Assembly: GCF_000190595.1 (NCBI RefSeq)
Contig: NC_015167.1
Span: 3,270,501 to 3,334,500 of the forward strand
Reading direction: 5' to 3'
DNA from: Cellulophaga lytica DSM 7489
Lineage (GTDB): Bacteria; Bacteroidota; Bacteroidia; Flavobacteriales; Flavobacteriaceae
DNA length: 64,000 bases
The notes below the pieces were generated by a model. The model saw only the letters and a list, made by a program, of their open reading frames with translations, had not been told where the DNA came from and ran no database searches. Positions 25,769-33,691 of this stretch are shown one piece after another (within the stretch, counting starts at the first letter, position 1; each line of letters starts with the position of its first letter). Both the position numbers and the translations under genes were made by a program.

Positions 25769-27244
25769 TTAGTTACAAGAATTAATAGTGCCAACACCTT
25801 TGTTACAAATTTTAGCCGTATTATGCTTAACACGTAATATGTGGTTGCTAGGAAAACCTTGTACATTAGATGTACTTACGTTTACATTGTAGTTTCCAAG
25901 ACTATTATCTCTTTTAGTATTATCTATGGTAACGCCTAAAGACGGACCGTTATACTCAAAACCAGAAGGTCCTGGTTTACACAATTTAGACCATTCTGAG
26001 CAAGGCAAATATGGTAAAAAGGCTTGCTTTAGCTTAGCTCCTGTATTTTTGTAAGTTACTTTTACATTTTTTACAGTAGAGTTTTTAAAACTTCCTGGCT
26101 TAATACCATTTACAGCTGGGTTAGAGTGGTTGTATGCTATTTCACTAAAATCATTAGCTATTCTTGCAGCCCAAGTTCTTCCATTATTTCGCCTGTATAC
26201 AATTTCTACAGAACCTACACCCAAAATACCCTCTATATAGTTTTTAAAAGCTTCACTGCTAGCTCTATTTTGCTTATCAAAAATCTCTATAAAACCGTGT
26301 TCTACACGTACAGCGTAAGCACAACCAATAGCGGTAACATCATCTATGGTTACTTTTCCGTTTTCCATAAAATGAGGAGAAAACATTACTGGTGTTAAAC
26401 CACTAGTGTTACTAATTTTTGTAGCAAAAATATCTCTTACACCACCTCTGTTAGCAGCTTTCATTGCCAAGTTATCTGTCTCTAAACGTAGTGTTACTCC
26501 TCCTTTACATTTAAGGTTTTTAAATAAAATATTATCTGCAGCATAAGCCTGTATTAATCCATAACCAGTATGTGCATTTGTCTGATTTATATTTTGAACT
26601 ATACCTTTATGCGGCCAAGCATTACCAGGTTTCCCTGTAAAACTTACTAAAATAGATGCAAAAACTGTTTTTTCATCTTTAATAGTAATATTAGATAGTT
26701 TAAAGTTTTCTACATTTCCTAAATCAGCAACTATTAAGTTTTTAGAAGAATTACCTCTTAGATCCACAATAAACTTTCCCCCTTTACCAATAATACTTAC
26801 GTTTTCTATTTTATCTCCTGTTTTGCTGGCAAAATCAAAAATTCTATGATTGCTATTAGCAGCAATGCCTCTAGTAGGATATATTGTAGCTCCATTTTCA
26901 ATTTCTAAATGGACATTAGATCGCATTCTAATTTTATTTAAGTAATACTTGCCTCTAGGAATAACTAATTTTCCTCCACTAGAAGCTAAACTTGCTATTG
27001 CGTTATTTAATTTTGCACTATCATCATTAGTATCTCTGTTATTTACATTAAAATCTGTAACCAAATTTTTAACATTAGATATCACTGCATTTGTAGGTGG
27101 TGTGTAGAACCTACCATCTGAAACCCTTAACTCTGTTGGTGTTTCTAGAATTTCTGAATTTTCATTTTCTTCAACTTCCTTAGAACATCCAATAGCAAAT
27201 AAAGCCATAGATGCAACGTAAAAATGTTTTAATTGTACTCTCAT
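25769..27244 (-). CDS. GH82 iota-carrageenase (lipoprotein)
   Basis: A 491-residue beta-helix glycoside hydrolase. A lipoprotein signal ends in lipobox FAIGC (Cys20), which would anchor the enzyme in a membrane, probably on the cell surface. The helix starts with TDFNVNNRDTNDDSAKLNNAI. The catalytic pair proposed for GH82 fits E255 and D257 in RLETDN. Q232 (LIQAY) and H291 (FSPHFMENG) are plausible further active-site residues by analogy with the Alteromonas enzyme. The length is normal for the family. It cleaves beta-1,4 links of iota-carrageenan with inversion. It is monocistronic; no SusC/SusD pair or sulfatase is nearby, so the rest of the pathway must be elsewhere. Confidence 0.9.
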   Translation of the reverse strand: MRVQLKHFYVASMALFAIGCSKEVEENENSEILETPTELRVSDGRFYTPPTNAVISNVKNLVTDFNVNNRDTNDDSAKLNNAIASLASSGGKLVIPRGKYYLNKIRMRSNVHLEIENGATIYPTRGIAANSNHRIFDFASKTGDKIENVSIIGKGGKFIVDLRGNSSKNLIVADLGNVENFKLSNITIKDEKTVFASILVSFTGKPGNAWPHKGIVQNINQTNAHTGYGLIQAYAADNILFKNLKCKGGVTLRLETDNLAMKAANRGGVRDIFATKISNTSGLTPVMFSPHFMENGKVTIDDVTAIGCAYAVRVEHGFIEIFDKQNRASSEAFKNYIEGILGVGSVEIVYRRNNGRTWAARIANDFSEIAYNHSNPAVNGIKPGSFKNSTVKNVKVTYKNTGAKLKQAFLPYLPCSEWSKLCKPGPSGFEYNGPSLGVTIDNTKRDNSLGNYNVNVSTSNVQGFPSNHILRVKHNTAKICNKGVGTINSCN

Positions 27245-27503
27245 AGTAAAAATTTTAAATTAGTTTAAGCAATATTAAAATGTATATTCTTACTTATATA
27301 GAAGTAAATTACTGTTAATTAGCATTATTTTAACTATTAAACATTATTAATAGGTATAATAATTAAATAACATTATTTTTTTGTTGCAAAAAAAATCATT
27401 TAAGTGTTGATAATTAGGCGATTACGTTTGTGTGTGACTAATAGTTTAGGAGTTAAATTAGTTTTCTTTAAAAATAGCACTACCAATACTTTAGTATAGT
27501 TAA
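27245..27503. other. Non-coding stretch upstream of the iota-carrageenase gene
   Basis: An AT-rich divergent region with no ORF that I can support. The carrageenase promoter must be here, but I see no clean CAAAnnTA (minus-strand -7) or dyad. It continues into the Crp/Fnr remnant at 27504. Confidence 0.4.
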
Positions 27504-27578
27504 AACCTAATAGAACAACACATTGCTAATTATTTAGGTGTATTTCCAGAAAATTTAAGTAGAGTGGTTAGCAGTTAA
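27504..27578 (+). pseudogene. Remnant of a Crp/Fnr-family regulator (C-terminal HTH)
   Basis: One frame reads NLIEQHIANYLGVFPENLSR, then VVSS and a stop. This is the recognition-helix end of Crp/Fnr regulators (compare SYIGITAQALSRIRK at the end of the intact regulator at 47799-48368). In-frame stops lie just upstream and no start or cAMP-binding domain can be found, so only about 24 codons survive. It lies just before the OYE-family reductase gene in the same direction, where a lost regulator of that gene would be expected. Chance similarity is possible over so short a stretch. Confidence 0.5.
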
Positions 27579-27634
27579 AAAAGTTAAATATATCTTAATT
27601 GATATAGGTCAATGAAATTGACAATAAGCTCTTG

Positions 27635-27642
27635 TAAATTTG
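27635..27642 (+). promoter_or_regulatory. Bacteroidota -7 element TAAATTTG
   Basis: A TAnnTTTG match 31 bases before the ATG of the OYE-family gene. Confidence 0.5.
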
Positions 27643-27673
27643 TAATTCACCATAATTATAAAAAACATATTTT

Positions 27674-28768
27674 ATGAGTAATCAAAATTTACTAAAACCA
27701 TATACTAAAAATATAGAACTTAAAAACAGAGTTGTAATGGCTCCAATGACTCGTAGTCGTGCTACAAATAAAGAAAAGGCGGCTACAGATGAGCTGCAAG
27801 GACTCTATTATGAGCAAAGAGCTTCTGCAGGGTTGCTAATTACAGAGGGTTCTCAGGTATCAAAAAAGGCTGTAGGTTATATAAATACACCAGGTATATA
27901 CTCTAGCGAACAAGTAGAAGGCTGGAAAAAAGTTACCAAACGTGTGCATAATAAAGGTGGTAAAATCTTTATACAATTGTGGCACGTAGGTCGTATGTCT
28001 CATCCAGATTTTCATAACGGAGAATTACCACTAGCGCCATCTGCCATAAACCCTAATGAAAAATCTTATACAGAAGAGGGTTTTAAAGATACTGTTACGC
28101 CAAAAGCAATGACAATATCAGAAATAAAAGCAACAATACAAGATTTTAAAAATGCTGCTTCAAATGCTGTAAAAGCAGGTTTTGATGGTGTAGAAATTCA
28201 TTCTTCTAACGGTTATTTGTTTCATCAGTTTTTTACAGCAACGTCTAATACCAGAACAGATGAGTACGGAGGTAGTATAGAAAATAGATCTCGTTTTTTC
28301 TTTGAAGTTTTAGATGAAATGAAACAAGTAATTCCGCAAGAAAAAATAGGCGTACGTTTTAATCCTTCTTTAAATGGGCTATTTGGTATTACTATGGATG
28401 AAGAAACTATACCTACGTTTGAATATATTATAAAAAAATTGAACGATTATAATTTAGCATATGTTCATTTATCAGAACCATTTACAGATGTGTCTAACAT
28501 ACCATTTGCGGTTACAGAAATAGCAAAACATTTTAGACCGTTATACAACGGAACATTAATGATTAATTCTGGCTTTGATAAAGAATCAGGGAATAAGGTA
28601 ATAGAAAATGGTTATGCAGATTTGGTGGCTTATGGTAAACCATATATATCTAACCCGGATTTGGTAGAGCGTTTTAGAGATAATGTGGCACTTGCAGAGT
28701 GGGATGAAAGTACTTTTTATGTTCCAGGAGAAAAAGGATATACAGATTATGAAAGGGCAACCAAGTAA
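27674..28768 (+). CDS. Old Yellow Enzyme family alkene reductase
   Basis: A 364-residue FMN-dependent (beta/alpha)8 barrel of the OYE/NemA type. It has VVMAPMTRSRA at the flavin site, LWHVGRMSHPD, FDGVEIHSSNGYLFHQFF and DEYGGSIENRSRFFFEVL. The usual GANGYL is SSNGYL here. The enzyme reduces alpha,beta-unsaturated carbonyls, nitro compounds or related electrophiles with NAD(P)H in the cytoplasm. It is monocistronic, between a promoter at 27635 and a terminator at 28784. It extends the electrophile-reduction theme of the AraC region but does not carry the AraC repeat. Confidence 0.93.
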   Translation: MSNQNLLKPYTKNIELKNRVVMAPMTRSRATNKEKAATDELQGLYYEQRASAGLLITEGSQVSKKAVGYINTPGIYSSEQVEGWKKVTKRVHNKGGKIFIQLWHVGRMSHPDFHNGELPLAPSAINPNEKSYTEEGFKDTVTPKAMTISEIKATIQDFKNAASNAVKAGFDGVEIHSSNGYLFHQFFTATSNTRTDEYGGSIENRSRFFFEVLDEMKQVIPQEKIGVRFNPSLNGLFGITMDEETIPTFEYIIKKLNDYNLAYVHLSEPFTDVSNIPFAVTEIAKHFRPLYNGTLMINSGFDKESGNKVIENGYADLVAYGKPYISNPDLVERFRDNVALAEWDESTFYVPGEKGYTDYERATK

Positions 28769-28783
28769 TATATAAGTATGCAT

Positions 28784-28821
28784 AAAAAAGGGATATTACT
28801 TAATTGTATTATCCCTTTTTT
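28784..28821 (+). terminator. Rho-independent terminator
   Basis: AAAAAAGGGATA pairs with TATCCCTTTTTT round an ATTACTTAATTGTA loop, right after the reductase gene. Confidence 0.75.
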
Positions 28822-28849
28822 AGTTTTAATCGTATTGCATTAATTTTTT

Positions 28850-28933
28850 ACTGTATATATTTTACTTTTCACAGAAGAGAGTCATTGGTTTACAGAAATT
28901 CGTTATTTCATTTGTTTCTAATTTTCATATTTG
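28850..28933 (+). promoter_or_regulatory. Promoter with LytTR-type direct repeats (site L2)
   Basis: Repeat cores lie at 28850 (ACTG, in TTTACTGTA), 28871 (ACAG, in TTCACAGAA) and 28892 (ACAG, in TTTACAGAAA), each 21 bases apart. Exactly 30 bases after the last core is CATATTTG (28926-28933). It drives the CotH gene. Confidence 0.7.
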
Positions 28934-28964
28934 TCATATAATTTAATTTTAATACAAAGTAATA

Positions 28965-30428
28965 ATGAAAAAAAATAATGTATTTACCATACTATTTATA
29001 GCTCAGATTTTCTTATTTATATCATGTTCTAGTGATTCTGACGATAGTATAGATACAACAGAGGAACAGCCTGAAACAGAAACTACAGCTTATGTAGAAA
29101 CATATGAAGATAGTGACTTTGAAGCTATAGACTGGACAGATGCTAGACACAGTAAAAGTGCAGATCCTAATTTTGAAGAAGTATTTAGTGATACAGAAGT
29201 AAAGAGATTAGATTTAGTAATTACAGAAGAACGTTGGCAAGCAATGTTGGATGATATGACAGCTAATTACGGAGAATTTGGCACAAGTGTTAGTGCTGGT
29301 CCGGGTGCTGGTGGTCCGCCTGCAGGTAACGGATTAGTAGATACAGATGAAGACCCTATTTTTGTTCCAGGTGATGTTTATTATGAGGGTAAAGAATGGT
29401 ATAGAGTGGGATTACGTTTTAAAGGAAACTCTAGCTTACAATCTACTTGGTCTAATGGAAATTTAAAACTATCATTTAAGTTAGATTTTGATGAGTTTGA
29501 AGATGAATATCCACAAATAGACAATCAGCGTTTTTATGGATTTAAAAAATTGAGTTTAAAAAACAACTACAACGACAAGTCTATGCTTAGAGAAAAAGTT
29601 GCAGCAGATGTATTTACAGCAGCAGGCGTTGTTAGCTCACACACTGCTTTTTATGCAGTATATGTAGATTACGGAGACGGACCTGTGTATTTTGGTTTAT
29701 ACACTATGGTAGAAGAAGTAGATGATACAGTTATAGACACACAATTTGCAGATAATGATGGTAACTTATACAAACCAGATGGTGATGGCGCAAGTTTTGC
29801 AGATGGCTCTTTTACTGAAGATGTTTTTGTAAAGAAAACAAATGAAGACGATGAAGATTATACAGATATTTTAAGCATTTTTGAAGCTTTACACGCAGAA
29901 AATAGAACTACAGATTCTGAAACTTGGAGAACTAATTTAGAATCGGTTTTTGATACAGATATGTTTTTAAAATATTTAGCTGTAAATACTGTTATACAAA
30001 ACTGGGATACTTATGGTAGAATGACTCATAATTACTTCTTATACAACAATCCAGATACAGAAAAATTACAATGGATACCTTGGGACAATAATGAAGCATT
30101 ACAAAATGGTAATATGCAAGGTTCTTTAGCTTTAGATTTTTCTGATGTAAACTCAACAGAATGGCCTTTAATTGGCTATTTATATGCAGATGATATTTAT
30201 AAAGCTACATATAATGCTTATGTGCAAGATGTAGTAGACAATGCATTTAATACAAGTACAATGCAATCTAAATACGCTAATTATGCATCATTAATAGAAC
30301 CTTATGCAACTACAGAGTTAGAAGGACATACATTTTTAAACTCTAGTGCAGATTTTTATATAGAAGTAGACGAATTAAAAAATCACGTTAGTGAACGTGC
30401 AACAGCAGTTCAAAACTATTTAAATTAG
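28965..30428 (+). CDS. CotH-family protein, lipoprotein
   Basis: A 487-residue lipoprotein (lipobox FISC, then a Ser/Asp/Glu-rich linker) with a CotH domain over about residues 70-460. Typical segments are VGLRFKGNSSLQ, FYGFKKLSLKNNYNDKSMLREKVAADVF, VYFGLYTMVEEVDDT and the kinase-like core NTVIQNWDTYGRMTHNYFLYNN, then WIPWDNNEAL. CotH proteins are atypical protein kinases in spore formers. In Gram-negative bacteria they are secreted or surface proteins of unknown target. A Gly/Pro patch (SAGPGAGGPPAGNG) interrupts the early domain. It shares the LytTR-type promoter with the EF-hand/YHYH operon and the gene at 45343, so these proteins probably act together at the cell surface. Confidence 0.9.
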   Translation: MKKNNVFTILFIAQIFLFISCSSDSDDSIDTTEEQPETETTAYVETYEDSDFEAIDWTDARHSKSADPNFEEVFSDTEVKRLDLVITEERWQAMLDDMTANYGEFGTSVSAGPGAGGPPAGNGLVDTDEDPIFVPGDVYYEGKEWYRVGLRFKGNSSLQSTWSNGNLKLSFKLDFDEFEDEYPQIDNQRFYGFKKLSLKNNYNDKSMLREKVAADVFTAAGVVSSHTAFYAVYVDYGDGPVYFGLYTMVEEVDDTVIDTQFADNDGNLYKPDGDGASFADGSFTEDVFVKKTNEDDEDYTDILSIFEALHAENRTTDSETWRTNLESVFDTDMFLKYLAVNTVIQNWDTYGRMTHNYFLYNNPDTEKLQWIPWDNNEALQNGNMQGSLALDFSDVNSTEWPLIGYLYADDIYKATYNAYVQDVVDNAFNTSTMQSKYANYASLIEPYATTELEGHTFLNSSADFYIEVDELKNHVSERATAVQNYLN

Positions 30429-30449
30429 TACCTAAACAACATTAATTTT

Positions 30450-30485
30450 AAAAGGCCAGTTATAGTATTATAGCTGGCTTTTTTA
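30450..30485 (+). terminator. Rho-independent terminator
   Basis: AAAGGCCAG..TATA pairs with TATAG.CTGGC round a GTAT loop, then runs into TTTTTT. It ends the CotH transcript and separates it from the small RNA promoter. Confidence 0.8.
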
Positions 30486-30534
30486 AGGTTTTTTTGTATG
30501 TACCATTAAAAGTATACTAGTGTAAAATACAATT

Positions 30535-30618
30535 ACAGAATTAAACAGGGCATTTACAGAAAACCAGCCCCATTACACAGATAGTACAACATTAGCATTA
30601 CTAAATACCGCATCTTTG
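30535..30618 (+). promoter_or_regulatory. Promoter with three LytTR-type direct repeats (site L3)
   Basis: Perfect ACAG cores at 30535, 30556 and 30577 (21-base period), in ATTACAGAA, TTTACAGAA and the slightly different TTACACAGAT. Exactly 30 bases after the last core is CATCTTTG (30611-30618). This is the cleanest of the four LytTR-type sites, but no ORF follows. It must serve a non-coding transcript. Confidence 0.7.
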
Positions 30619-30624
30619 TAGTGT

Positions 30625-30755
30625 AAATAAGATTTTTTATAATAGTAGTTTTTTAGATTGATTGAGATTTAACTACTTGTAGTTGGTAGTTAAATTGGTT
30701 AGTAGTTGAGTTAGTTTTAAAAAACCGGTTATTTTATAAATAACCGGTTTTTTTA
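30625..30755 (+). ncRNA. Putative LytTR-controlled small RNA
   Basis: A stretch of about 130 bases between promoter L3 and a strong terminator (30719-30754). It has no ATG on the plus strand, and possible TTG starts give only a few codons. An internal perfect 7-bp stem (TAACTAC with GTAGTTA, 30670-30692) sits in the middle, followed by a single-stranded-looking TTGGTTAGTAGTTGAGTTAG region that could pair with target mRNAs. The transcription start is estimated from the position of the -7 element. The RNA has not been seen, only inferred from promoter and terminator. It may act in the same response as the EF-hand, CotH and Gly-rich proteins. Confidence 0.5.
30719..30754. terminator. Strong bidirectional terminator
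   Basis: AAAAAACCGGTTATT pairs with AATAACCGGTTTTTT round a short loop, then a T run. It serves the putative small RNA on the plus strand and the convergent NrtR-like gene on the minus strand. Confidence 0.85.
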
Positions 30756-30777
30756 TGTTTTAATATTTATGAGCTTG

Positions 30778-31521
30778 TTATATGCTAATTAAATAGTTTT
30801 TCTGAAACATTTTATCATATATATCCTTACTAAACATATACAATTGTGCAGGTTTTTTAGAAACCCCAACCTGCTTTTCATCTAAAGCAATTATATATTT
30901 TTTATTAATAAGCTTTCGTCTAAAGTTTCTATTATCAATTTCTATGCATAAAATAGACTGGTAAAGATCTTGCACCTCATTTATTGTAAATTTATCTGGC
31001 AATAGTTTAAAAATTATTGGTTCAGACAAACACTTTACTTTTAAATCTTCATAAGCTTCTAAAATAATGTTTTTATGGTCAAAACCAACTTCGGGTAAGT
31101 TGCTTACCGGAAACCATTTAGCATTGTATTTGTTCTTATTTAAATCTACATCATCTGTCTTTAATAAAAAATAATAGGCTATAGTTATGGTTCGCAAATT
31201 AAATTCTTCGTTTTTAATCCAAACAAGGTCCTTTTCATTCATTAATCTATCTGGATCACCAAAGGCTTTAAATTGTTTTTTATATTGATTTTTTAAACCA
31301 GTTAATTCCTCTAATACTCTTGTAGCCGTTTGGTCTAAAGTTTCGTTTTCATAAACGTGGTATCCTGTTAATACATAATCATCTACAAGTACTTCTTTAT
31401 TTTTCTCTAAATACCTTTTAATAAGTAAAACATTTAAAGATTTGGTAATGGTGTCAAAACCAAAAACCACACAATCTACAGATATATTTAATATTTTTTT
31501 CTGTTCCATATTATAAATCAA
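30778..31521 (-). CDS. NrtR-family (NUDIX-wHTH) transcriptional regulator
   Basis: A 247-residue protein with an N-terminal NUDIX-like domain (about 10-150) and a C-terminal winged helix (about 160-240, with FTINEVQDLYQSIL and NRNFRRKLINKKYII). The NUDIX box (NETLDQTATRVLEELTG) has lost key residues of the hydrolase signature, so the domain probably senses a ligand, as in NrtR regulators of NAD or sugar metabolism. In Bacteroides, members of this family control arabinose use. It is divergent from the mannitol operon, and two matching palindromes lie between the two. I infer that it is the mannitol operon regulator. An internal ATG at codon 5 is an alternative start. Confidence 0.88.
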   Translation of the reverse strand: MIYNMEQKKILNISVDCVVFGFDTITKSLNVLLIKRYLEKNKEVLVDDYVLTGYHVYENETLDQTATRVLEELTGLKNQYKKQFKAFGDPDRLMNEKDLVWIKNEEFNLRTITIAYYFLLKTDDVDLNKNKYNAKWFPVSNLPEVGFDHKNIILEAYEDLKVKCLSEPIIFKLLPDKFTINEVQDLYQSILCIEIDNRNFRRKLINKKYIIALDEKQVGVSKKPAQLYMFSKDIYDKMFQKNYLISI

Positions 31522-31572
31522 TCTAGAGGTGTAAAGTATATTATTTAAGCTAATATACCTATTTTTTAATAA

Positions 31573-31593
31573 TAAACGTAATAATTACGCTTA
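31573..31593. promoter_or_regulatory. Operator-like palindrome O1
   Basis: TAAACGTAAT and ATTACGCTTA are inverted repeats round a single base, with one mismatch. It lies 52 bases upstream of the NrtR-like gene and shares the ATAAACGT half-site with O2. Confidence 0.65.
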
Positions 31594-31720
31594 GATAATT
31601 TTCTAATTCTATTATGAATTTGATAATTTAAAGGTAAAATAATACACATAAGTGTTAAATTACTATATTTTTATTGCTATTTATTAGGTTTTTATGTTTT
31701 GTTTTATTTACATTTGAAAA

Positions 31721-31743
31721 ATAAACGTAAAAATGACGTTTAT
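31721..31743. promoter_or_regulatory. Operator-like palindrome O2
   Basis: ATAAACGT and ACGTTTAT are perfect 8-base inverted arms separated by seven bases. It is close to the start of the mannitol operon, so binding here would block transcription or translation of the first gene. It shares the AAACGT half with O1. Confidence 0.65.
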
Positions 31744-31772
31744 AATTTAATGCAGTAAATATGTTACTAGTT

Positions 31773-32603
31773 ATGAAAAATTGTAAGCTATTCTCTTTTA
31801 AAAATATTGGTATTTATATGGGTTTATCAATACTTTTTGGAGTAAATTTAAGTCAAGCTCAAAATGATAGTTTAGTTAGTTACAAACCATTTAGCGTTAG
31901 TGCTCATGTAAAAAATATGCATATATGGCACGGGTTTGTTGTACATTCTGGAGCTGTATTAGCAACAAGTTTAGAGTTTAACTCAAAAAATGAAAAATTT
32001 ACTTTTGGTTTTTGGGGCGGAGGTAGTTTTGCCACTACAGATGTAACAAATAAAAATACGGGAGAAAATGTAAGTGCTTATTATAAAGAGTTGTCTATTT
32101 ATACTAAATACCGCTTTTCAGACAAGTTTTTTATAGAAGCTGTTACGCATAACAATTACACAGGAGTAGAAGAAAGAGGAGACAAATTAAGTTATTGGAG
32201 TTATGACAAAACTCAAGGTTACAACTTTGTAGACCTAAACTTTGGGTATAATGTTACACCAAATACGCTACTATACTTAGCTACAATTATTAATGGTGGT
32301 GCAGGAGATTATGAAATTTTAAATGATGGTAGTTTAAAAAACTCTTGGACACATTATTTTGAAATTAATAGTAAAGTATGGCAAGATAAAAATTCAAGTT
32401 TATCTGTTTTTGCTGGTGGGGCTTGGTCTTTTATTACAGATAAAACTTTTTATACAGAAAGTAGTGGTAATATTATAAATGTTGGTACAACTTATAATAA
32501 AAACGTAGATATAAAAGGGTATAAGTTGCCTGTAGATGTAACTTTAATGTGGAATCCTGAAGCAGAAAAAGCTGTATTGCAATTAGATATAACCTTATTT
32601 TAA
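31773..32603 (+). CDS. Outer-membrane barrel protein of the mannitol operon
   Basis: A 276-residue protein with a signal peptide (about 1-26, ending SQAQ). The start at 31773 (MKNCKL) is preferred because it gives a typical signal; an ATG 12 bases earlier is possible. The mature part is a series of amphipathic strands (SVSAHVKNMHIWHG, FTFGFWGGGSF, FIEAVTHNNYTG) ending in a C-terminal Phe (LDITLF), as in small outer-membrane barrels. I infer a porin-like channel for entry of mannitol or oligomers into the periplasm. The family has no name that I can give. It is the first gene of the transport and catabolism operon, 22 bases before the binding protein gene. Confidence 0.75.
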   Translation: MKNCKLFSFKNIGIYMGLSILFGVNLSQAQNDSLVSYKPFSVSAHVKNMHIWHGFVVHSGAVLATSLEFNSKNEKFTFGFWGGGSFATTDVTNKNTGENVSAYYKELSIYTKYRFSDKFFIEAVTHNNYTGVEERGDKLSYWSYDKTQGYNFVDLNFGYNVTPNTLLYLATIINGGAGDYEILNDGSLKNSWTHYFEINSKVWQDKNSSLSVFAGGAWSFITDKTFYTESSGNIINVGTTYNKNVDIKGYKLPVDVTLMWNPEAEKAVLQLDITLF

Positions 32604-32625
32604 TAACAACTAAAAAACTTAAACT

Positions 32626-33690
32626 ATGAAAACTATTAACTTTAAAATAGCATTTAATAAGCTATGTGTACCATTACTGGTATTTACTTTGCTTTTAAAT
32701 ATGGTTAGTTGTGCAGAGGAAATTAAAACTAATAAACCAACTAATGGTGATGAAGAAGAAACCGGACAATTTTTTAAAAGTGCAATAGATTTAACAGGTA
32801 AAAAAATTGGCTACTGCACACCGTCATTAAATGCTCCTTATTACCAAGCTTTACTACAAAGTATAAAATCTACTACAGAAAAAAACGGAATGGAGTTTAT
32901 TTCTGCAGATGGTCAAGATGATATAAACAAGCAAGTTGCCGCAGTAGAAGATTTAATTACAAAAGGTGTAGATGTTTTGCTTTTAAACCCAAAAGATCCG
33001 GATGCCTTAGTAGGTGTAACTAAATTGGCTAAAGCTTCAGGTATACCTGTGTTTATTATTGATAGCTCTATAAACCCTGCTGCAGAGTTTGTAACAACTA
33101 TACAGTCTAATAACCTAGCAAATGGTGAGTTGGCAGGTGAATGGTTGGTAAAAAAGATGGGGAAAACTAAAATGAATATTGCCTTATTAAGTGGCAATGC
33201 TGGTAACCCTGTTGGTAAAAAACGTAAACAAGGCTTATTGCAAGGTATTACAGAAGAACAATTAAGAACCCAAGGTAAAATAGATTTAAATGTGAAAACC
33301 CAAGCTTATACAGACTGGTCTTACGCAGGCGGACTAAAAGCTATGGAGGATATTTTAGTAGCTCACCCAGATATTAATGTAGTAATTACAGAGTCTGATG
33401 TTTGTGTACTTGGCGCTATAAAAGCTATTGCACAAGCGGGCAAAACAGATGATATTTTAATTGTAGCTGGTGCAGACGGACAAAAAGAGGCTATAAAGTA
33501 CATAATGGACACAGATTTTTATGGTTGTACAGCAATGAACAGTCCTGTGCAAATAGGTATTAACTCTGTAAAATATGCAATTGAGTATTTAAATGGAAAA
33601 AGAGACTTTGATAAAACATCTTTTACAGCTCCATTATTAATTACTAAAGAGAATGCTGCAAAGTATTACAATCCTAAAGCAATATTTTAA
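32626..33690 (+). CDS. Sugar/polyol ABC transporter substrate-binding lipoprotein
   Basis: A 354-residue periplasmic binding protein of the RbsB-like (Peripla_BP_4) class. A lipoprotein signal (lipobox VSC) precedes two Rossmann-like lobes, starting at GKKIGYCTPSLNAPYYQALLQS and containing VDVLLLNPKDPDALVGVTKLAKASGIPVFIID, the family hinge. The ligand is inferred to be mannitol, because the operon continues with mannitol dehydrogenase and fructokinase. Anchoring by lipid is unusual for Gram-negative binding proteins but common in this phylum. It is one base from the ATPase gene. Confidence 0.92.
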   Translation: MKTINFKIAFNKLCVPLLVFTLLLNMVSCAEEIKTNKPTNGDEEETGQFFKSAIDLTGKKIGYCTPSLNAPYYQALLQSIKSTTEKNGMEFISADGQDDINKQVAAVEDLITKGVDVLLLNPKDPDALVGVTKLAKASGIPVFIIDSSINPAAEFVTTIQSNNLANGELAGEWLVKKMGKTKMNIALLSGNAGNPVGKKRKQGLLQGITEEQLRTQGKIDLNVKTQAYTDWSYAGGLKAMEDILVAHPDINVVITESDVCVLGAIKAIAQAGKTDDILIVAGADGQKEAIKYIMDTDFYGCTAMNSPVQIGINSVKYAIEYLNGKRDFDKTSFTAPLLITKENAAKYYNPKAIF

Positions 33691-33691
33691 T

